Source of the DNA: Treponema sp.
GTDB taxonomy: Bacteria; Spirochaetota; Spirochaetia; Treponematales; Breznakiellaceae
Assembly (NCBI GenBank): GCA_031270205.1
Contig: JAISYA010000039.1
Location: 1-11,466, forward strand
Direction of reading: 5' to 3'
Length of the DNA stretch: 11,466 nucleotides
Part shown: one piece after another, positions 7,006-11,466 of the stretch
How the letters are laid out: the number at the start of each line of letters is the position of its first letter
Position numbering within the stretch: position 1 is the stretch's first letter
Notes under the pieces: model-generated
What the model saw: only the letters and a program-made list of their open reading frames with translations
Told to the model about the DNA's origin: nothing
Database searches by the model: none
Program-made: the position numbers and the translations under genes

Positions 7006-7958
7006 TGATTCTAAATTTTCACGGAGTGAGGGGCTCTCACCCGGTAGCGGACAGGGAAATGATGAAATACGGCGGCGGAACCGCCTGTGTGGAAATCGTC
7101 AAGACAAACCGGAATGGTATCAAGGTGCCTATCGTCATAGACGGTGGAAGCGGGCTTATCAAATACGGGTACAGCCTGGCGAAAAGCCTGTTTGCCGGGG
7201 AATATTCCAAAACCTTTCCCTTTCTTTTTACCCATGTCCATCCGGATCATATTGAAGGGTTCAATTTTTTCCTGCCTGTTTACTTTGGATTTTGTACCTT
7301 ACATATTATGGGGATGGAATCCCCGCAGTGGGATATCGACGTCGTGTTAAGGAACCGCATGGCGGCCCCGGTTTTTCCCACCGAATACCGGGACCTGAAA
7401 TCCCGCAGAATATACCGGAATCTGGCCGACGGGAATGTCGTCTATATTGATCAGAATGGAGAACCTCAGGACAAGACCGACGATCCCCTGTTTGAAATCC
7501 GGGTCATGCGGGCTTTTGCCCCGTCCCATCCCCAGCAGGGGGTTTTGTATTTCAGGATAAGCGATCCCGAAGACGGCTCAAGCATAGCCTGCATCTGGGA
7601 TATTGAGTCCCACCCCGGCGGGGATGTGCGGGTTATCACTTTTGCCAAAGACGCCGACGTGATGATCCATGACACCCAGTACACCGAGGAAGAATACGCC
7701 GACGACAAGTCGCCGGTGCAGGGATTCGGCCATTCCACCTATACCATGGCCGTGGAGAACACGAAAAAGGCAGGGGTAAAAAACCTCATCGCCTTTCATT
7801 ACAGCCCCCGGCACAACGACCACTTTTTGGACAAGATCAAACGAAAATACAGCAGGCACTCTTTCGGTTTTTACATGTCATACGAGGGACTTTCCCTGAC
7901 CCTGGACAAGGGCAAACTCACCAAAAACAGCGATCTTAACCTGAAGTTCGCCAAATAG
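7002..7958 (+). CDS. Metallo-beta-lactamase-fold hydrolase (tRNase Z / PhnP-like group)
   Basis: A 318-residue cytoplasmic MBL-fold protein. It opens with the group's usual GVRGSHPV and KYGGGTACVEI. Metal ligands visible are H78-x-H80-x-D82-H83 (THVHPDH), H176 (SHPQQG), D224 (HDTQY) and H266 (FHYSP), with a conserved GHS at 243-245. This ligand set matches dinuclear-zinc phosphodiesterases such as tRNase Z and PhnP, so a phosphodiester substrate is likely but not fixed. The exosite arm of true tRNase Z is not evident, so I do not call it rnz. ATG 7002 overlaps the glgX stop in ATGA, with AAGGAG five bases upstream; ATG 7005 (eight bases) is equally possible. Translational coupling with glgX is likely, plus possible expression from the internal promoter. 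The family call is firm, the substrate unknown. Confidence 0.85.
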   Translation: MMILNFHGVRGSHPVADREMMKYGGGTACVEIVKTNRNGIKVPIVIDGGSGLIKYGYSLAKSLFAGEYSKTFPFLFTHVHPDHIEGFNFFLPVYFGFCTLHIMGMESPQWDIDVVLRNRMAAPVFPTEYRDLKSRRIYRNLADGNVVYIDQNGEPQDKTDDPLFEIRVMRAFAPSHPQQGVLYFRISDPEDGSSIACIWDIESHPGGDVRVITFAKDADVMIHDTQYTEEEYADDKSPVQGFGHSTYTMAVENTKKAGVKNLIAFHYSPRHNDHFLDKIKRKYSRHSFGFYMSYEGLSLTLDKGKLTKNSDLNLKFAK

Positions 7959-7960
7959 TG

Positions 7961-8572
7961 ATGGACGAAAAAAGTTTTATTCTGGGCGTGGATCTGGACG
8001 GCGTGGTAGGCGACTTTTACGGCGCGGTGCGGAAAATCGCCGCCGAGTGGCTCAACAGGCCGCTTGAGTCCCTCACTACCGAAGTTACGTTCGGTCTTGA
8101 CGAATGGGACATCAACGAATTCGGCGGCTATGACCGGCTCCACCGTTTTGCCGTTACCCAGCGGCATATTTTCCGCGACATGGTCCCCATTGAAAACGCC
8201 CCGGCGACTCTGCGCAAACTCTCCAATCAGGGCATCCGCATCCGCATCATCACCCACCGCCTTTTTCTCAAATATTCCCACCGTACTTCCATCACCCAAA
8301 CCGTTGACTGGCTGGACAACTACGACATCCCCTATTGGGACATCTGCTTTATGAACGACAAAGGCGCGGTAGGCGCGCACGTATACGTCGATGACGCCCC
8401 GGAAAACATCGTCAACCTGCGCAGGCAGGGCTGCAAGACCATCGTGTTCAGCAATTCCACCAACCGGGACATGATCGGCCCCCGCGCCGACAACTGGTTC
8501 GATGTTGAACGCATGGTAATGGAAGCCCGCGAAGAATGGAAAACCGGCACCGTCGGTTTGTTCGGGACTTAG
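7961..8572 (+). CDS. HAD-family 5'(3')-deoxyribonucleotidase-like protein (NT5C type)
   Basis: A 203-residue HAD-superfamily phosphatase resembling the 5'(3')-deoxyribonucleotidase (NT5C) family, which removes phosphate from (deoxy)nucleoside monophosphates. Catalytic features counted from ATG 7961: motif I D11-x-D13-G-V with nucleophile D11, motif II T98 (IITHR), motif III K134 (NDKG), and motif IV D144-D145 (YVDDAPEN). The N-terminal cap helix (AAEWLNRPLESLTTEV) and the DEWDINEFGG segment fit the family. GTG 7958 overlaps the previous stop by one base and would add one residue; ATG is preferred. No convincing ribosome site is visible, so it is probably translated by coupling from the MBL gene two bases upstream. 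It is likely the last gene of the glgX set; no strong terminator follows. Substrate specificity is not determined, and a more general HAD phosphatase remains possible. Confidence 0.8.
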   Translation: MDEKSFILGVDLDGVVGDFYGAVRKIAAEWLNRPLESLTTEVTFGLDEWDINEFGGYDRLHRFAVTQRHIFRDMVPIENAPATLRKLSNQGIRIRIITHRLFLKYSHRTSITQTVDWLDNYDIPYWDICFMNDKGAVGAHVYVDDAPENIVNLRRQGCKTIVFSNSTNRDMIGPRADNWFDVERMVMEAREEWKTGTVGLFGT

Positions 8573-8662
8573 CGCAAACTATTGCAATATGCACTAAGCG
8601 GCCCGGACGCCTGCTGTACAAAGCCGGGGTATCATAGAGGGTTCGATTTTTGGGGTAAGTGT
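8573..8662. other. Intergenic stretch after the nucleotidase gene, no gene seen
   Basis: This is the left part of the 346-bp gap 8573-8918. CTTAG overlapping the end of the nucleotidase gene (8568-8572) can pair with CTAAG about 22 bases on, with a short inner GCA/TGC pairing, but no T-run follows, so it is at best a weak transcript end. A GGTTCGA at 8640-8646 lacks a pairing T-arm and is not part of a tRNA. The rest of the gap holds the minus-strand RNA candidate and the ychF promoter. Confidence 0.4.
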
Positions 8663-8706
8663 AAAAAAAGGCCCCCGAATCCTATGGGAGGGGAACACCG
8701 GGGGCC
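8663..8706 (-). terminator. Strong intrinsic terminator, minus strand
   Basis: GGCCCCCG at 8670-8677 pairs perfectly over 8 bp with CGGGGGCC at 8699-8706 around a 21-nt loop. The seven A at 8663-8669 on + form a seven-U tract directly after the stem on the minus strand. No T-run follows on the + side, so it is directional. No minus-strand protein gene needs it, which is why a small RNA is proposed. Confidence 0.7.
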
Positions 8707-8791
8707 CCATAATCCGGCCATTCACCCGGATATACAGGGTCAAGCCAAACCCGAAGATCCGGAACATGCCCTAAGGTAGATGTTGGCTACC
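8663..8791 (-). ncRNA. Candidate small structured RNA on the minus strand
   Basis: About 125-130 nt, bounded by a promoter-like sequence on the right (8794-8825) and an intrinsic terminator on the left (8663-8706), both minus strand. Read on the minus strand it has a 5' hairpin (GGTAG 8791-8787 with CTACC 8779-8775, 7-nt loop). A nested hairpin follows: CCGGAT 8762-8757 with ATCCGG 8731-8726, enclosing GGGT 8752-8749 with ACCC 8740-8737. The terminator hairpin is last. It encodes no supported protein and faces away from ychF. I compared it by eye with SRP RNA, 6S RNA, tmRNA, RNase P and common riboswitches and found no convincing match. Because the arms are palindromic, the strand is decided mainly by the T-run and the TTGACA box. 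Expression is unproven. Confidence 0.45.
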
Positions 8792-8793
8792 GA

Positions 8794-8825
8794 TTTATCC
8801 TTGCATATTTTCGCGGGAATGTCAA
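8794..8825 (-). promoter_or_regulatory. Promoter-like sequence for the minus-strand RNA
   Basis: On the minus strand a perfect TTGACA lies at 8825-8820. The best -10 is GATAAA at 8799-8794, but the 20-nt spacer is longer than ideal; closer alternatives (AAGGAT at 17 nt) match less well. The predicted start is about 8791-8787, at the foot of the first hairpin. Confidence 0.35.
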
Positions 8826-8870
8826 GCGAAAATTCAGAAAATTTTAAACCCGGCGAAATGCGCAAATTCA

Positions 8871-8895
8871 CCGCGCCTGAACGATTGCGGCGCGG
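8871..8895. promoter_or_regulatory. Inverted repeat over the ychF -35 box
   Basis: CCGCGCC at 8871-8877 is perfectly complementary to GGCGCGG at 8889-8895, with an 11-nt spacer. The proposed -35 box TTGCGG (8885-8890) runs from the spacer into the right arm. It may be a regulator site, or chance in GC-rich DNA. Confidence 0.35.
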
Positions 8896-8913
8896 GCGCT
8901 TTTGTGGGATAAT
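8885..8913 (+). promoter_or_regulatory. Extended -10 promoter of ychF, near-leaderless
   Basis: TTGCGG at 8885-8890, a 17-nt spacer, then GATAAT at 8908-8913 with TG at 8905-8906 giving an extended -10. The start is expected at about 8919-8921, on the ATG at 8919. The GGGG at 8914-8917 is too close to the ATG to act as a normal ribosome site. Confidence 0.55.
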
Positions 8914-8918
8914 GGGGT

Positions 8919-10049
8919 ATGGCTTTAAACTGCGGTATAGTGGGGCTTCCCAATGTGGGCAAATCCACGATTTTTTCGGCGCTGAGTTCCGCCCCCGCCG
9001 AGGCTGCTAATTATCCCTTCTGTACCATCAATCCCAATGTGGGGATTGTCGATGTTCCCGACCTCCGGCTGGTCAAACTTGCCGAACTGTTCAGGCCGGA
9101 GCGGACCATTCCCGCCACGGTGGAGTTTGTGGACATCGCGGGCCTGGTAAAAGGCGCTTCAAAAGGGGAAGGGCTGGGGAACCAGTTTCTCTCCCATATC
9201 CGGGAGCTGGGGGTTGTCGTCCAGGTGGTCCGCTGTTTTGAGAATCCTGATATTATCCATGTGAACAACAAAGTTGATCCTGAATCGGACATGGAGACGA
9301 TCAATATTGAGCTGGCTCTGGCGGACCTTGAGACCCTTGCCAGGCGGAGGGAGCGCGCGGAGCGGAGTATGAAGATGCTCTCCGAAAAAAAAACCAGCGC
9401 CACGGCGCTTGCGGCGCTGGACAAAATCGGCCCGGCGCTGGAAAACGGGAGGCCGGTCCGCTCCGTGGCCCTAAGCGATGAGGAAGCGGCGGCCATTTAC
9501 GACTGCCACTTTATTACCGCCAAGCCCCAGCTTTACGTGTGCAATGTGGACGAGGAGGGAATGAAGGCTATTTCCGCCAATGGGCCGGGCATAAGCGGGA
9601 ACCAATACGCCGAAGCGGTTGCCAAACGCGCCGCCTCGGAAAACGCGGCGGTCGTGGCTATCTGCGGGAAGTTTGAGGCGGAATTGGGCGCGCTGGAGGA
9701 CGAAGCGGAACGCCTTGCCTTTCTGGAAGAACTCGGCCTTAAAGAGTCCGGCCTTTCCGCGCTGATTCACTCGGCCTATCAACTACTGGGGCTGCGGACT
9801 TTTTTCACCGCGGGCGCGGACGAGTGCAGGGCCTGGACTATTCATGCCGGAGACACCGCGCCCAGGGCGGCCGGCGTTATTCACACGGATTTCGAGCGGG
9901 GCTTTATCAAGGCCGAGGTTTATTCCTACGACGACATTGTCTGCTACGGCACGGAGGCAAAGATAAAGGAAGCGGGAAAGTACCGTATCGAGGGGAAGGA
10001 ATACGTCGTTCGGGACGGGGACGTAATTTTCTTCAAGTTTAACGTATAG
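8919..10049 (+). CDS. ychF: Ribosome-associated ATPase/GTPase YchF (OLA1 family)
   Basis: A 376-residue Obg-family P-loop NTPase; family members bind ribosomes and often prefer ATP to GTP. The P-loop is GLPNVGKST at residues 9-17, followed by the family's ANYPFCTI segment. G3 is D72-I-A-G75 and the G4 equivalent is N209-V-D-E212, the NxxE form that distinguishes YchF from true GTPases (NKxD). A coiled-coil hairpin lies around 130-200, and the TGS domain covers about 291-375, ending in DVIFFKFNV. Cys5 and Cys35, at positions linked to redox behaviour in the E. coli protein, are kept. ATG 8919 is the start from homology; there is no separate Shine-Dalgarno site and the promoter abuts the ATG. 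An NFACT/RqcH gene follows after 19 bases, probably in the same operon. Confidence 0.96.
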   Translation: MALNCGIVGLPNVGKSTIFSALSSAPAEAANYPFCTINPNVGIVDVPDLRLVKLAELFRPERTIPATVEFVDIAGLVKGASKGEGLGNQFLSHIRELGVVVQVVRCFENPDIIHVNNKVDPESDMETINIELALADLETLARRRERAERSMKMLSEKKTSATALAALDKIGPALENGRPVRSVALSDEEAAAIYDCHFITAKPQLYVCNVDEEGMKAISANGPGISGNQYAEAVAKRAASENAAVVAICGKFEAELGALEDEAERLAFLEELGLKESGLSALIHSAYQLLGLRTFFTAGADECRAWTIHAGDTAPRAAGVIHTDFERGFIKAEVYSYDDIVCYGTEAKIKEAGKYRIEGKEYVVRDGDVIFFKFNV

Positions 10050-10068
10050 CAGCTTTTCATAACACGTC

Positions 10069-11466
10069 ATGTCCCTGAACTGGAAAGAAATCAACCTTAT
10101 TCTGCAAGAGCTGGACCTGCCGGGCGCGCAGATTCAAAAAGCCGTGCAGAGCGCCTTCGACGTGCTGGTCCTGGGGGTGTACAAAAAAGGGGAAGCCGGG
10201 AACATTCTCATCGCGCTCAGCCCCCGCGCCTGCCGCCTTCACCAGACCTTCAAGGCTGTTCCCAAAAGCGACAAACCGCTCCGTTTCGCCCAGTTTCTCA
10301 ATTCGCGGATCGTGAACGGCCGGATCGAAGAGGCGGCGCAGATCGGGGAAGACCGCATTGTGCGCCTGCTGGTCCGGCGCGGAGAGCGGTGTTACCGCCT
10401 GTATATCAGGCTTTGGTCCAACGCGGCAAACCTCATCGTTACCGATGAGGAGGGCGTGATACTTGACGCGATGCGCCGTCTGCCCGGGCGCGGGGAAACG
10501 GGCGGCGGGCGTTACGCCCCGGAGGAAGCGGCCGCGCCCAGAACCGCCGGGCCGGAACGGAACTACGAGATACGGGAACTGCCCGGCGAAGGTTCTTTCA
10601 ACGAAAAAATCGACGCCTTTTACGCCGGGCAGGGAGGCGCGCTTTCCCTGGAAGCGCTGCGGGAACAGGCGCGGCGGACTATCGAGGGCAGTATGGGCCG
10701 GCTCTGCGCCGCGCTGGAAAGGCTGCGGGCCAAGGAGGCGGAATTCGCCGCCGCGGAAAAGCTCCGGCAATACGGGGACCTGATCCTGGCGAATATGGCC
10801 TCTATCGCGCCCGGCGACAAATGGCTTGAAGCGGAAAACGTTTTCGCCCCGGAGACGGGCCGCGTCCGCATTGAGCTGGCCCCCCGCTTAAACGGCGCCG
10901 CCCAGGCGGAACGGTACTACGAGCGTTACCGGAAAGCGAAAAAGGGCCTGGCGGATGTTCAGGCGGAAATCGCCGCCGGGGAGGCGGAGCTTCGCGCCCT
11001 GGAAAGCAGGCTGGCCCGGCTGCTCGCGGAAGCCAATCCCCTGGTACTGGCCAAACTCCTCAAAACCGGCGGCGTCAGGGAAGACCCCGGCCGGGCGCGG
11101 GACAAAAAGCGCCCCGGCCTTTCATTCAGGCGGAAGGACTGGCTTATCATTGTCGGCAGGGACGCGGCGGAAAACGACGAACTGCTCCGCCGCCACGTCA
11201 AGGGAAACGATCTCTGGCTCCACGCCAGGGATTTTCCCGGTTCCTACGTGTTCATCAAGCAGCGTCCCGGCAAGACCGTCCCTCTGGAAATCCTTCTGGA
11301 CGCGGGCAATCTGGCGATTTTTTACTCCAAAGGCAGAAACAACGGCGAAGGAGACCTGTTCTACACGGCGGTCAAATATCTGCGCCGCGCGAAAAACGGC
11401 CCCAAAGGGCTGGTGATCCCCACCCAGGAAAAAAACCTCCACATAACGGTAGATGAAAAGCGGCTC
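10069..11466 (+). CDS. NFACT/RqcH-family ribosome quality control protein (3' end outside window)
   Basis: The frame from ATG 10069 stays open for 466 codons to the right edge. It matches the NFACT family (Rqc2/RqcH; older name fibronectin-binding protein), which binds stalled 50S-peptidyl-tRNA complexes and adds C-terminal alanine tails. The NFACT-N part includes G-x-I-E-x-A-x-x-x-G-E-D-R with the D95-R96 pair that corresponds to the tRNA-binding DR of Bacillus RqcH. A long Ala/Glu/Arg-rich helical part (about 190-330) fits the coiled-coil arms. The NFACT-R domain is clear at D381-L-W-L-H-A-R-D-F-P-G-S, and the end (GPKGLVIPTQEKNLHITVD) resembles the family C-terminus, so probably only a few codons are missing. 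An in-frame TAA at 10060-10062 makes ATG 10069 the first possible start. No Shine-Dalgarno is visible, so coupling to ychF is likely. Confidence 0.88.
   Translation, partial: MSLNWKEINLILQELDLPGAQIQKAVQSAFDVLVLGVYKKGEAGNILIALSPRACRLHQTFKAVPKSDKPLRFAQFLNSRIVNGRIEEAAQIGEDRIVRLLVRRGERCYRLYIRLWSNAANLIVTDEEGVILDAMRRLPGRGETGGGRYAPEEAAAPRTAGPERNYEIRELPGEGSFNEKIDAFYAGQGGALSLEALREQARRTIEGSMGRLCAALERLRAKEAEFAAAEKLRQYGDLILANMASIAPGDKWLEAENVFAPETGRVRIELAPRLNGAAQAERYYERYRKAKKGLADVQAEIAAGEAELRALESRLARLLAEANPLVLAKLLKTGGVREDPGRARDKKRPGLSFRRKDWLIIVGRDAAENDELLRRHVKGNDLWLHARDFPGSYVFIKQRPGKTVPLEILLDAGNLAIFYSKGRNNGEGDLFYTAVKYLRRAKNGPKGLVIPTQEKNLHITVDEKRL

Noticed and set aside
8636..8650. GGTTCGA resembling a tRNA T-loop
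   Set aside because: Flanking bases cannot form a T-stem and no acceptor or anticodon arms are present.
8700..8791. Resemblance of TCCGGAA...AAGGTAGATG on + to SRP 4.5S RNA
   Set aside because: The GGAA is not closed as a tetraloop and the AGCA symmetric-loop side is missing; the likeness is partial and probably chance.
8582..9010. Two short + strand frames (65 and 76 codons) between the nucleotidase gene and ychF
   Set aside because: They have no ribosome site, cover palindromic and promoter-like DNA, and the second runs into ychF in another frame.
10955..11416. 153-codon + strand frame within the NFACT gene
   Set aside because: The NFACT frame is open from 10069 to the edge and carries the DLWLHARD signature; this other frame is an out-of-frame shadow.

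Overview
The window is GC-rich bacterial chromosome (mid-50s % by eye, not computed) with every recognisable protein gene on the + strand. Gene content and style suggest a spirochaete, perhaps a Treponema-like one. The clues are a PD-(D/E)XK tail of a type I associate with spirochaete paralogue families, heptamer repeat clusters between genes, a secreted SPOR/proline-rich protein, and a DUF362-ferredoxin. This assignment is an inference and would need a 16S or marker-gene check.

Layout: (1) 1-260, C-terminus of a PD-(D/E)XK nuclease-like protein. (2) 261-536, an intergenic region with two opposed arrays of about 7-bp repeats around a central hairpin, then the glnS promoter. (3) 537-2279, glutaminyl-tRNA synthetase. 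(4) 2348-3478, DUF362 protein with two 4Fe-4S clusters, with its own near-consensus promoter and a terminator behind it. (5) 3622-4824, a TTG-started exported protein with a SPOR domain, a 14-residue proline-rich tandem repeat and two beta-rich C-terminal units. (6) 4894-8572, a tightly packed set: glycogen debranching enzyme (glgX), an MBL-fold hydrolase overlapping it by 4 nt, and a HAD-type 5'(3')-deoxyribonucleotidase 2 nt further on. (7) 8573-8918, an intergenic region whose minus strand carries a promoter-like start, several hairpins and a strong intrinsic terminator, so a candidate small structured RNA diverging from ychF. (8) 8919-10049, ychF, followed by an NFACT/RqcH-family gene that runs off the right edge; both act at the ribosome.

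Promoter-like sequences recur in front of most transcription units. Those of glgX and ychF are extended -10 elements placed so that transcription would begin at or within a base or two of the ATG (leaderless), and each has an inverted repeat over its -35 box. The other promoters give short leaders with a Shine-Dalgarno sequence, except the SPOR gene, which has a very short leader, a weak SD and a TTG start. The least explained items are the minus-strand RNA candidate, the opposed heptamer arrays, the two leaderless promoters and the SPOR/lipocalin-like protein. No mobile-element gene, CRISPR array, tRNA or rRNA was found.
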